The notes below the pieces were generated by a model. That model was given only the letters and a program-made list of their open reading frames with translations, was not told the origin of the DNA and searched no databases. Both the position numbers and the translations under genes were made by a program. 64,000 bases of DNA from Pollenia angustigena (lineage: Eukaryota > Arthropoda > Insecta > Diptera > Polleniidae): the NCBI GenBank assembly GCA_930367215.1, contig OV884059.1, positions 249,301,803 through 249,365,802 of the forward strand, read 5' to 3'. Below, one piece after another: positions 43,270 through 53,917 of the stretch (positions are counted from its first letter, which is position 1; each line of letters starts with the position of its first letter).

Positions 43270-45035
43270 ATTTCTTACTTACTTATTCCGGACCTCTTTC
43301 TACGTTGCAGTGTAGAGGTTTTTGCAGAGACTTCACCACTTCGGTCTATTCTGTGCCGCTGTTTTGTCAGTTCTAGGCTCGATTCCTTGTTCTGTCAGAA
43401 TGTTGTTAATAGTGTCCTGCCACGTTATTCTTCTTCTTCCTCTGCTTCTTGTACCCCTCGGTCTTGCTTCTGACACTCGTTTCGGCAGGCGGTTCTCTGG
43501 CATTCTGGCTACATGTCCAATCCATCTCAGCTTATTGCGTTTGATTTTGTTGTTTAGCGGTTCTGTATTAAAGCTGGCTCGTATAGTGTCTTTTCGTATT
43601 CTGTCTCTTCTTGTTTTACCGGCCACACGTCTAAAGTACTTCATTTCTGACACCTGAATTCTGCTCCGATTTTTTGTGGTCAGCGCCCATGAAACGCAGT
43701 CATATGTAAGGGTTGGTATATACGTTGGTATATACGAGATTTTTGTTTAAAACAAAGTATAAATTAGCAGTTGTAGCTATCCTGCGATTTAAATCACTGT
43801 CCGCTTTTCCGTCTTCGCTAATTGTGACTCCCAAGTAGTGGAAGTGTTGAACTTGCTTTAATGCTTCGGATCCTTTGCAAATTTGATGATGAATCCTATC
43901 GCGACTTATTATCATGGTTTCCGTTTTCCACGTATTTATGCGGAGGCCTCTCCTTGACATTCGTTCACAAAGGTATCAAGGTTTTGTTGTAGAGATTCCG
44001 CGAATTTTGCAACGTCATCTGCATATGCCATTGAAACTTTCACTGGTCAATATTCCGTTTCTGAAGCACCTTCCATATTTGGTGCCATTTTACTGTATCG
44101 AAAGCTTTCTTCAGGTCTATAAAGCAGCAATGAGTTTTCCTATTAAATTCAATGGTTTTTTCCGAAGTTTGTCTCATCGTGAATACTAAATCTTGGGTTC
44201 CACGATTTTGTCTAAATCCACATTGTTCCTCTTCAAGTTGATGTTCTATCTTGCTATCTTGCTTTCAGTGAGAATTCTTGAGTATATTTGTCCCGCAAAA
44301 GTTAGAAGTGCTATGCCGCGGTGATTTTGGCATAGCTGGTTATCTCCCTTCTTAAAAATAGGATTGATTATGGCTACTTGCCCGTCGCTGGAAATTGTTG
44401 CTTGCATTGATTACATTGTGTAGCAGAATCTTTCCATCATCAACCATATATTTGAGAAGTTCAGGAGCTATACCATCGTGTCCAGCAGCTTTACCTAACT
44501 TCATTTTGCGAAGTGCATTGAGGAGTTCGTCCATTGTGATTTGGCCAGGATCTTCTTCGTTCTCCTTAAGTATTAAGTTATCTGCTGAAACTGAGGTGCC
44601 TTCGCCATTCAATAGATGTATAAAATACTCACGCCATCGCTCCATTATCTTATTGTCATCTCTCAAAAGTTCTCCTTCTTTACTTCGTATAAATTTAATT
44701 GGACAATCTCTGGGTCTCCTAAGGTTTTTCAGGGTTCTGTAGAAAAGTTTCTGCTTTTCACTATGATTTTCTTCCAAAAAAAACGTCCAAATTCTTCCCA
44801 CGCTTCTGCCTTTGACAGCCTGACTAATTCTTAAACATTTATACGTTGTTCTTTGTAGTAGTTGTATTTCTCAGTGGTTTTGTCGCTTAAATAGTTCTTC
44901 CATCTCATATTATTTTCATTTACTTCCTCTTAAATAGCATGGTTCCACCATCTTGTAGCTTTTACATGACGTCCACCACATTTTGCTTCACCGCAAACTT
45001 CTTTCGCAGAATCAATGAATTTCATGTAGAATGAA
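43270..45035 (-). pseudogene. LINE-D reverse transcriptase and C-terminus, broken
   Basis: Minus-strand blocks from 45035 downward: CGGRHVKATRWWNHAI; SDKTTEKYNYYKEQR; FYRTLKNLRRPRDCPIKFIR; MERWREYFIHLLNGEG; MKLGKAAGHDGIAPELLKYM (RT block 0/1); KKGDNQLCQNHRGIALLTFA; EEQCGFRQNRGTQDLVFTMR; HCCFIDLKKAFDTVKW; RINTWKTETMIISRD; VQHFHYLGVTISEDGKADSD; LRWIGHVARMPENRLPKRV and GRGRRRITWQDTI at the C-terminal end. Typical of LINEs with an R.MP..RLPKR tail. Stops and frameshifts are frequent. Part of it is copied in the 1,962-bp duplication. Confidence 0.8.
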
Positions 45036-45378
45036 ATTTGTTGGAGTGTGATATAACAATGTGAAGGCAACATATGCATTTATTTAAGAATAATTCCAAA
45101 CACTTACCCCTGTAACACATGTTTCACTTATTTTGTATCTCCTTTGTTAACAGAAGCATCACCAGAATGGCCCAATATGGTTTTCGTCATCATTCTACTT
45201 TGAAAACTTGATGTACTATTGAACTAAATAATTTTAATTAAAAGAATACGGGAATTGTCTTCTTTTTATAACATATTTTAAACATGAAAATAAAAAATGT
45301 AAATACTTAAGTATGTATGCATGTTAATTTAACAAGAAAGACTTTTGATTTTAATATCTCTTTTATATTTAATTTAAT
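45036..45378. repeat. MITE-related block between LINE-D and LINE-E
   Basis: Contains gttaacagaagcatcaccag and aaaacttgatgtactattga, which are diverged relatives of the core of the MITE at 40804-41842 (tttacagaagaactctc...; aaaatttgatgtatttaac). The same block recurs at about 46998-47340, 50231-50575, 53737-53917 (partial) and 56809-57140. Probably a related MITE that joined the two LINE fragments. Confidence 0.5.
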
Positions 45379-46004
45379 TTATTTAATTTATTAAATTTCA
45401 GTAACCTAGCCTATTGACTACGTCAAGCTTTCCGATACAGTGGAAGGTAGCGAAAGTTATACCTATTGGAAAAAAGGGGAGTGATGATTTTAGGCCGATA
45501 TCTATTTTGCCAATTTTGTCAAAAATGGTGGAGCATATTATAAGATCCAGCTTGTCAAGCATATTGATGATAGGCAGTTGTTACATGACTGTCAGTCTGG
45601 ATTTAGATGTAATAGAAGTACTACTTCTTTACTTCTGGGTTTAACGGACAGCATTAGGAAGAATGTTTCTAATGGTGGAGTTTGTGTTGTATTGTCGCTG
45701 GATTTGGCTAAGGCCATTGATAGAGTAAACCATTCGATTTTGGTAAGAAAGCTGCACGATTATTATGGATTTTCTGTATCGGCTTGTAAGCTTATTTTTT
45801 CTTATTTATCGCAAAGAAGGCAGTATGTATTTAGTAGTGGTCGTGCTTCAGGTTTGCTATCGGTTTAAAGTGGTGTCCCACAGGGTTCTGTTCTTGGTCC
45901 TCTTCTGTTTATCATGTTTGTTAATGATCTTTTTGGGAACATAGCTAATAGAATGTGTATTCCATTTGCATTTGCAGACGATGTGCAGCTGTTGTTCAGT
46001 GGTA
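45379..46004 (+). pseudogene. LINE-E copy 1, truncated by duplication junction
   Basis: Begins with the 38-bp inverted-repeat sequence found at both ends of the full copy. It then reads SFPIQWKVAKVIPIGKKGSD and DFRPISILPILSKMVEHII, frameshifts (one T missing), and continues with HDCQSGFRCNRSTTSLLLGL, VLSLDLAKAIDRVNHSILVR, then the stop before SGVPQGSVLGPLLF. It ends at FADDVQLLFSGT, where unit 2 of the duplication starts. Confidence 0.8.
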
Positions 46005-46997
46005 CTGGTCAATATTCCGTTTCTGAAGCACCTTCCATATTTGGTGCCATTTTACTGTATCGAAAGCTTTCTTCAGGTCTATAAAGCAGCAATGAGTTTT
46101 CCTATTAAATTCAATGGTTTTTTCCGAAGTTTGTCTCATCGTGAATACTAAATCTTGGGTTCCACGATTTTGTCTAAATCCACATTGTTCCTCTTCAAGT
46201 TGATGTTCTATCTTGCTATCTTGCTTTCAGTGAGAATTCTTGAGTATATTTGTCCCGCAAAAGTTAGAAGTGCTATGCCGCGGTGATTTTGGCATAGCTG
46301 GTTATCTCCCTTCTTAAAAATAGGATTGATTATGGCTACTTGCCCGTCGCTGGAAATTGTTGCTTGCATTGATTACATTGTGTAGCAGAATCTTTCCATC
46401 ATCAACCATATATTTGAGAAGTTCAGGAGCTATACCATCGTGTCCAGCAGCTTTACCTAACTTCATTTTGCGAAGTGCATTGAGGAGTTCGTCCATTGTG
46501 ATTTGGCCAGGATCTTCTTCGTTCTCCGGAAGTATTAAGTTATCTGCTGAAACTGAGGTGCCTTCGCCATTCAATAGATGTATAAAATACTCACGCCATC
46601 GCTCCATTATCTTATTGTCATCTCTCAAAAGTTCTCCTTCTTTACTTCGTATAAATTTAATTGGACAATCTCTGGGTCTCCTAAGGTTTTTCAGGGTTCT
46701 GTAGAAAAGTTTCTGCTTTTCACTATGATTTTCTTCCAAAAAAAACGTCCAAATTCTTCCCATGCTTCTGCCTTTGACAGCCTGACTAATTCTTAAACAT
46801 TTATACGTTGTTCTTTGTAGTAGTTGTATTTCTCAGTGGTTTTGTCGCTTAAATAGTTCTTCCATCTCATATTATTTTCATTTACTTCCTCTTAAATAGC
46901 ATGGTTCCACCATCTTGTAGCTTTTACATGACGTCCACCACATTTTGCTTCACCGCAAACTTCTTTCGCAGAATCAATGAATTTCATGTAGAATGAA
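46005..46997 (-). pseudogene. LINE-D partial copy 2
   Basis: Duplicate of 44043-45035: RT blocks from HCCFIDLKKAFDTVKW back to CGGRHVKATRWWNHAI. The C-terminal tail (RMPENRLPKR) is absent, because the duplicated unit started inside the RT. Confidence 0.85.
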
Positions 46998-47340
46998 ATT
47001 TGTTGGAGTGTGATATAACAATGTGAAGGCAACATATGCATTTATTTAAGAATAATTCCAAACACTTACCCCTGTAACACATGTTTCACTTATTTTGTAT
47101 CTCCTTTGTTAACAGAAGCATCACCAGAATGGCCCAATATGGTTTTCGTCATCATTCTACTTTGAAAACTTGATGTACTATTGAACTAAATAATTTTAAT
47201 TAAAAGAATACGGGAATTGTCTTCTTTTTATAACATATTTTAAACATGAAAATAAAAAATGTAAATACTTAAGTATGTATGCATGTTAATTTAACAAGAA
47301 AGACTTTTGATTTTAATATCTCTTTTATATTTAATTTAAT

Positions 47341-49129
47341 TTATTTAATTTATTAAATTTCAGTAACCTAGCCTATTGACTACGTCAAGCTTTCCGATAC
47401 AGTGGAAGGTAGCGAAAGTTATACCTATTGGAAAAAAGGGGAGTGATGATTTTAGGCCGATATCTATTTTGCCAATTTTGTCAAAAATGGTGGAGCATAT
47501 TATAAGATCCAGCTTGTCAAGCATATTGATGATAGGCAGTTGTTACATGACTGTCAGTCTGGATTTAGATGTAATAGAAGTACTACTTCTTTACTTCTGG
47601 GTTTAACGGACAGCATTAGGAAGAATGTTTCTAATGGTGGAGTTTGTGTTGTATTGTCGCTGGATTTGGCTAAGGCCATTGATAGAGTAAACCATTCGAT
47701 TTTGGTAAGAAAGCTGCACGATTATTATGGATTTTCTGTATCGGCTTGTAAGCTTATTTTTTCTTATTTATCGCAAAGAAGGCAGTATGTATTTAGTAGT
47801 GGTCGTGCTTCAGGTTTGCTATCGGTTTAAAGTGGTGTCCCACAGGGTTCTGTTCTTGGTCCTCTTCTGTTTATCATGTTTGTTAATGATCTTTTTGGGA
47901 ACATAGCTAATAGAATGTGTATTCCATTTGCATTTGCAGACGATGTGCAGCTGTTGTTCAGTGGTACTGCGGAGTTTTCAGATGTTTTGCAGAACATGAT
48001 TGATTATACTGTTGGGTTATTGGTTGATTGGATAGGTAATAACGACCTGTCTATTAATGCGAAAAAGTCTAAGGCAATGATGTTTGGTAAAAGTGATAGG
48101 GTTGTTTTTTCTATTACATTAGATGGTCATTTGATTGAGTTTGTTGAGAAAATGGAATGCCTTGGGGTTATTGTTGATAAAAATTTGAGTTTTGAAAGCC
48201 ATGTGAATACTATAGTTTCTAGGGTTAACTTTTCTTTGCGTAAGTTGTATAGTTTGGATTTAATGTTGCCTTTTTTTGTTAAATGGCGTATTGTTCATAG
48301 CCTTATTATGCCATTATTTCTTTATGCCTTGGAAGTGTACTCGGGAACGTGGGGATATGTTTTGAAAAGGATAAGGCTGGTGTTCAATAGGGTAATAAGA
48401 TATTTGTTTTCTCTTAGATTATGTCGGCATGTTTCTTCGTATGTTGTACGATTTCTTGGTTTTTCATTTGAGGATTTAGTTAAATTTAGGACGTTATTGC
48501 ATTTTTACAAGTCATATAAGTTGCTGACGCCTAAATATTTGGTTGATTTGTTTGAATTTGGTAGATCTAACAGAAATAAGCAGTTGGTAATACCAAGATT
48601 AACTTCAGTTTTGGAGCGTTCATTTTGTGTAAGAGTGGCTCGGTTATATAATAAGTTGCCAGGCTCTTTGAGGGTATTTAATGTCCCCCCTGATGTTTTT
48701 AAGGTTAAACTCTATCGTGAGTTATCTGCATTGTCTGTTTAAAGTAAATGCTGTTCCTATCTGATTAATGGAACCCGTAAGTAAGATCCCTAAGGTATAC
48801 ATAGTAGGACTTTTGTCTGACATTTTAATTAATAGCCTTATGTATTTTAGATTTTTTTGGAATTGCTGGGTTTTGCTTTTAATTTTTGTGCAATTTGATT
48901 GACCTTTTAATTAAGAATTTATTATTAAATGTTATTTCTATTATTTAAAATTTTTTTTTTTTTTTTACTATAATTTATAATTTATTTTTTTGTTGTATGT
49001 ACTATGTACCAATTTGATTTTAAATTTTTTAATTTCTTTAAAATTGGTTTTCTATTATTAAGTAGAATTTTGTAAGCCGATTATGGCCAATAGGCTAGGT
49101 TACTGAAATTTAATAAATCAAATAAATTA
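47341..49129 (+). pseudogene. LINE-E reverse transcriptase, unit A
   Basis: The 5'-truncated RT starts at SFPIQWKVAKVIPIGKKG. It has the one-base deletion near 47507, AKAIDRVNHS (first catalytic D), an in-frame TAA just before SGVPQGSVLGPLLFIMFVND, then a long open stretch (47876-48742) with FAFADDVQLLFSG (FADD). After that come INAKKSKAMMFGK, ECLGVIVDKNLSFESHVNTI, LIMPLFLYALEVYSGTWGYV and RLYNKLPGSLRVF to a stop. The 3' untranslated region reaches 49129. It is bounded by 38-bp inverted repeats (47341-47378 and 49088-49125) with one mismatch. Confidence 0.85.
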
Positions 49130-49170
49130 TATCTTTATATTTATTTTATTTTTTTTTATTTTTTTTTATT

Positions 49171-50001
49171 TTATTTAATTACCGGTGAAGCAGGGGATCC
49201 CATAGGCATGCCTTTTGTCTGTTCAAATACCTTGTCATCATATTTGAAGTACCTGGACTCTTTAATGCAAAACGAAACGAGTTCCATAAATACATTTTTC
49301 GGTATTTGGGTGTATTCTTTAAGTTTTTCCCATTTTTCTCCAATAATTTTCATTGCTAAATTAACGGGAACACTTGGAAAAAGAGATACGACGTCAAATG
49401 AAATCATTACTTCATCTTTATTGATGTATGTATTGTTAATTAGTTCTTTAAATTCCGTTGAATTTTTAACGTTATACCTCGACTCTTTTGTTAAGTGTTT
49501 TAAAATTTCTGTTATGTATTTACATACGTTGTAAGAAGAGGAGTTTACAGAGGAACAAATCGGTCTTGAAGGAACTCCTTCTTTGTGGATCTTTGGTAGT
49601 CCGTATAACCTTGGTGCAATAGCTACTCTTGTAATTAATTTATTCTTTTCAGTTTGGTTGATAAGATTCAAATTAAAAAGTTTGTCTATTAAAGTATTGT
49701 TCTTATTTTGTAAAATAGATGTGGGATCTTTTTTCATTCTCCTGTACGTGCACATATCTCCTAATATGGTTTTCATTTTCAAATCGTAGTCCTTTTTATT
49801 TAGTGCAACCGTTTTGTTTCCTTTATCCGCAGTCAATATTAATATATCTTTATTTTGGTCCAAATATTTTTCTGTATGTCCCACTGTGTTTAAAATAAAT
49901 TTATCTCTTAAGTTTAACTTTGTCTTGCTTAAGTGGTCATCTATTAACGATACTAGCTTGGATCTTGAAATCTCTTGTTGTTCTTTATTTTTTCTTCCCA
50001 T
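49171..50001 (-). pseudogene. Penelope-C reverse transcriptase N-part, unit A
   Basis: A minus-strand open frame of 276 codons, uninterrupted: KDILILTADKGNKTVALNKK; TRVAIAPRLYGLPKIHKEGV; SRPICSSVNSSSYNVCKYIT; KDEVMISFDVVSLFPSVPV; FEQTKGMPMGSPASPVI. These are Penelope-like RT motifs, but the frame stops before the YVDD block and has no endonuclease, so it cannot be functional. The first codon lies at the junction with a LINE-D scrap (shared tcttccca), so the apparent ATG is not a native start. It is about as diverged from Penelope-B as a different family would be. Confidence 0.8.
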
Positions 50002-50230
50002 GCTTCTGCCTTTGACAGCCTGACTAATTCTTAAACATTTATACGTTGATCTTTGTAGTAGTTGTATTTCTCAGTGGTTTTGTCGCTTAAGTAGTTCTTC
50101 CATCTCATATTCTTTTCATTTACTTCCTCTTAAAGAGCATGGTTCCACCATCTTGTAGCTTTTACATGACGTCCACCACATTTTGCTTCACCGCAAACTT
50201 CTTTCGCAGAATCAATGAATTTCATGTAGA
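50002..50230 (-). pseudogene. LINE-D scrap in unit A
   Basis: Copies the 5' coding part of LINE-D (KATRWWNHAL..., ELVRLSKAEA on minus) seen at 44803-45035 and 46765-46997, with several substitutions. It follows the Penelope-C junction directly. Confidence 0.7.
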
Positions 50231-50575
50231 ATCAAATTGGTTGGAGTGTGATATAACAATGTGAAGACAACATATGCATTTATTTAAGAATAATTCCAAA
50301 CACTTACCCCTGTAACACATGTTTCACTTATTTTGTATCTCCTTTGTTAACAGAAGCATCACCAGAATGGCCCAATATGGGTTTTGTCATCATTCTACTT
50401 TGAAAACTTGATGTACTATTGAACTAAATAATTTTAATTAAAAGAATACGGGAATTGTCTTCTCTTTATAACATATTTTAAACATGAAAATAAAAAATGT
50501 ACATACAGTATGTATGCATGTTAATTTAACAAGAAAGACTTTTGATTTTAATATCTCTTTTATATCTTTATATTT

Positions 50576-51096
50576 ATTTTATATTTTTATGTTTTTATGG
50601 ATTCAATATTGAACAATTTTATTTTAACAGTGACTAATATTAAATAAACGTGATTTAAGATTATTTTAATATTTTTTATTTAAAATTTTTATGAAATAAT
50701 GATAAATTTTAATAAAGGGCATACTTTTGCAGAAATTATTTTATCAATGATTTTTTCTGTGTGAAGGAGCTTGCAATCGAGACTAAGGACAAAATTTCTT
50801 CCAATAAGCCAATGTTTTTGTTTTCTTCTTTAAAAATACACTGCGCGCCATCAGGTTAGCGCCTACAATTTCATTTCAGATTTTTTTAAAGATTAGAAAG
50901 CGTATCGACACCAAATTTTTGCTGATAAAGTGCTCTATTGTTATCAATAACTTTCTGTGAACGCGAAAGTTTAAGATACCAAGGACTTAAAGCTGTCAAT
51001 AAGCGAAATATTGAAAAAATCGGAAAAAGTCGTAAAGTTACAACGGCATTCTTGCACAATAAGTGGGAAAACGGCAAAAAATATAAAAAAGTAATA
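50576..51096. other. unassigned interval of unit A
   Basis: AT-rich. A minus-strand stretch at 50886-51077 (NRALYQQKFGVDTLSNL end) looks protein-like but I cannot place it. The same sequence recurs at 57154-57674. Confidence 0.4.
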
Positions 51097-51374
51097 CACT
51101 GAAAAAATTTTCTTCACAGATCCAATGAAATTTACATTAAAATTCAACCTATGTAACCTTTCATTGGATTAATGAAGGATTAATAAAATCAATGACAAAA
51201 TTTTCATTTTTTTATGAATCCTCATTGAAAAAATGGATAAAATAAACGTTTGTCATTAAACTAATGCAAAATTTTCATTGATTTTATGAAACATTTCATT
51301 AATCCAATGATAAGTTACATAGGTTGAATTTTAATGTAAATTTCATTGGATCTGTGAAGAAATTTTTTTCAGTG
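51097..51374. mobile_element. 278-bp palindromic MITE, TA duplication (unit A)
   Basis: Inverted arms of about 62 bp start cactgaaaaaattttcttca and end tgaagaaatttttttcagtg, flanked by TA (51095-51096 and 51375-51376). The interior repeats cattaatccaatga-type motifs in both orientations. TA duplication and size suggest a Tc1/mariner-type MITE. Identical copy in unit B at 57675-57952. Confidence 0.85.
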
Positions 51375-51379
51375 TAATA

Positions 51380-51989
51380 GGGCTCTCTCACACGCTAGTG
51401 CAATGATGAGAGCAGTTTTGAACTCTAATACTCAGAGCTTATCTACTATTCAAAGATTGATTTAAAAATTGGATTTTGAGTGGGCGGGGCACCTCCAATT
51501 CAAAGACAATATTCATAATATATCTGGAGAACAAATAGGCCTAAAGTTTCCAAATTTGGTGCCAATATCTTGGTAATCAATACATAAATCATAAATCATA
51601 CAAACACAGTATAGATTTCTGTATATTTAGAGAGCGACAATAGCGGAAGTTTTTTAATCTGGTATAAATAGCTTGGTTATTTATACGAAACATCAGTAAT
51701 AAAGTGGGCGTAATTAGATAAATGGGTGTGTAACAAAACAACGCTATATATCCGAAGAACCGTAATTGTAAAACAACCAAAATTTGGTACAAATAGAACG
51801 GTTACCAATACATTTTATCTGTAAAAAAAGGGCAGGATTGGAGAAGTGGGCGTGCTATAACTATACAAATTTAAAAAAGATGTATTGTATGTATGTTTGA
51901 TTGTAGGAGCTAGTCTCCGTAGCCCCTGAATCGATCTTTATGAAACTTTTGTAATGTATTACTGATAACCTAGGAGGTTCTACAAGCTA
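51380..51989. repeat. degenerate array with gtgggcg boxes (unit A)
   Basis: Diverged units of about 110-150 bp, each with a gtgggcg(gggcac) box and a box of the type atatc(t/c)g(a/g)agaac followed by aaatttggt(g/a)c. The array resumes after the MITE at 53136-53404 and resembles the arrays at 61.1-61.4 and 62.8-63.0 kb in reverse orientation. Recurs at 57958-58567. Confidence 0.55.
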
Positions 51990-52518
51990 CATACACGCAG
52001 ATAAAAAATATGGTTGGGCATGGTTACGGCAACAACACTATGTTTAATGTAACAATATATTGTTGTCGTACACAAATAATTGTTATTTTTATTTAATATC
52101 AACAATATTATAGTTACTGTAAACATATCAATGTTTATCGCAATTATGAATTTGAGTATTGTTGACCGAAAAATAATTATTTTTCTAAGAACTTTATTAT
52201 GATAACTTTTTAAACATATTATATTTCTCACAACCATATCATGATATGATAACTTTCTATACATTTATCATATTATGTTAGCGCCATTTGTAAAATAATT
52301 TTGAAGAACTTGTGTCGTTTTTTTTTTATTGTGAGCGGTTAAACAATTAAAAGATAAAATTCCATTAAAAAATAAGTTTAAAGAAATTAAAAAAATAAAG
52401 TTCATTCAAGTATTAGTGATGTAATAGTGCAAATGCAAAATATCATAGTTTTTTTGTAAAATCCAACAACAAAACACACAGAGATTTCGTTATATTTTAT
52501 AAAAGTGCTACGATATTA

Positions 52519-52722
52519 CTGTGGTTTTCATGGGCAACCGCGTATGTCTTAAAAAAAATTGTTCTAGGTATTGCACATTTTAAACTTTGTCATTACGTTA
52601 AAAATCGGAATTGAACCATCTTTTTTCAAAAAAATGTAAAGAGCGTTCAAAATTAGGCAATATGGCATCAACATCTTAAAATCGAAAAAATGGACACACG
52701 CGGTTGCCCATGAAAACCACAG
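52519..52722. mobile_element. nested hairpin MITE (unit A)
   Basis: A 25-27-bp inverted repeat, ctgtggttttcatgggcaac onward at 52519-52543, with its complement at 52698-52722, around 150 bp of unrelated sequence. It lies inside the composite MITE. The unit B copy is 59097-59300. No clear target duplication. Confidence 0.7.
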
Positions 52723-52864
52723 ATTTTTCATTTGCTCTTTTGCAAGCCTTATATTGAACTCCGCTATTTGATTAACATTAAGAAAAATTGTAAAAAACCA
52801 CAAAATAAAAAATCGATTCAAAAATATTTAAATTTATTTTGTATTTTTATGACAGCTATGAAAG

Positions 52865-53010
52865 GTGCTGTATCATAATATGATTGCTTCATAATTTATT
52901 ATGATTACCATGATGATAATATGATTACTTCTTAGCTTATTATGATTAACATGACAATAATTTGATTACTTCTTAACTTAGTATGATTAACAGAATAATA
53001 ATATGATTAA
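52865..53010. repeat. about 41-bp minisatellite (unit A)
   Basis: Three to four tandem units of the type ataatatgattacttcttag then cttattatgattaacatgac, with increasing divergence. The unit B copy starts near 59443. Confidence 0.7.
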
Positions 53011-53135
53011 GGGAAAAATATAATGATGTAATAATATGATTCAATAATAATCTTAATATGGTGACTACAATCATCATAATATGTTGTTCTTAGAATATGT
53101 TTACCACAACCATGTTTTTTCTTTGCGTGTATGTA

Positions 53136-53404
53136 GTTTTTTTAAATACTAATTGTGCGGGGCACAAAGACAATATAGATAAATTTTCCAAAATTGGTGC
53201 ACATAGATGTGTAAGTGAAGAATAATAAAAACAAGATTACGCATTGCAAAACGCAAAATCAGTCAAAACGTAGACGGGATGAGATAAGTTGGCGTGGCAC
53301 AAAATAGACTTCTGTATATCTGAAGAACTGTGAGTGCTAAACTGTCCTGTTAAGTCCCTGCGCTGCCCGGGTCAAGCCATTGTAGGCTTTAATATATATG
53401 CATA
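53136..53404. repeat. continuation of gtgggcg-type array (unit A)
   Basis: Includes gcggggcacaaagacaatat, attggtgcacatag and gttggcgtggcacaaaat units and ends with the GC-richer ctgcgctgcccgggtcaag. The unit B copy is 59714-59982. Confidence 0.5.
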
Positions 53405-53736
53405 CACTTATAAAATTATTACAGTAACTGATTGTGGGTTATTAAATTCGTTTTCCGTACTGTTAAATTTGAATAAAAATATAGTTATTTTACGAATAAT
53501 TTTAATTTTTAACATTTCTGTTTGTTATTCATAAAACAAACTACCAAAAAATAATGTTTTTCTGTATTTATTTTTTTATGTAGATTGATTTTTGTCGGTT
53601 AAAATTTATTTTTTAAAAGTAAAAACTATCTAATTTTAAGGAATATGCTGTTTAATAAATAAAAAATTTAAAAATTACTGTAAAAATCATTTGTTTTAAA
53701 TGAAATGTAAATGATCCGTTTTTTAAATGAATTTTA
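53405..53736. mobile_element. left half of foldback MITE, cut by duplication junction
   Basis: Matches the left half of the complete element at 59983-60768 and stops at its aaatgaatttt, exactly where unit B begins. The missing right half shows that the duplication breakpoint lay inside the element. Confidence 0.85.
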
Positions 53737-53917
53737 CTTTGAAAACTTGATGTTCTATTGAACTAAATAATTTTAATTAAAAGAATACGGGAATTGTCTT
53801 CTTTTTATAACATATTTTAAACATGAAAATAAAAAATGTAAATACTTAAGTATGTATGCATGTTAAATTAACAAGAAAGACTTTTGATTTTAATATCTCT
53901 TTTATATTTAATTTAAT
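53737..53917. repeat. MITE-related block, 5'-truncated (unit B start)
   Basis: Starts at tttgaaaacttgatg and continues as in 47161-47340; the first half of the block (gaagcatcaccagaatgg region) is missing. One substitution (gatgttcta for gatgtacta). Confidence 0.8.

Larger units (their letters stand above)
44043..47966. repeat. 1,962-bp segmental tandem duplication
   Basis: 44043-46004 and 46005-47966 are near-identical. Each holds LINE-D RT sequence (minus), a MITE-related block, and the 5' part of LINE-E (plus). The junction at 46005 joins LINE-E (ttcagtggtactg) to LINE-D (gtcaatattccg), with actg shared by both parents as microhomology. One visible difference is ctcctt versus ctccgg (near 44568 and 46530), changing LKE to LPE in LINE-D. 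Confidence 0.92.
51990..53133. mobile_element. composite MITE with TA duplication (unit A)
   Basis: The termini catacacgca (51990-51999) and tgcgtgtatg (53124-53133) extend as imperfect inverted repeats (aaaaaatatggttg against caaccatgtttttt). TA flanks both sides (51988-51989, 53134-53135). Inside are a nested hairpin element (52519-52722) and a minisatellite (52865-53010). No transposase. It interrupts the gtgggcg array. The unit B copy is 58568-59711. Confidence 0.7.

Noticed and set aside
52564..52821. 85-codon minus-strand frame, also at 59142-59399
   Set aside because: It runs through the hairpin element at 52519-52722 and into its flank; conservation between the two copies is explained by the segmental duplication.
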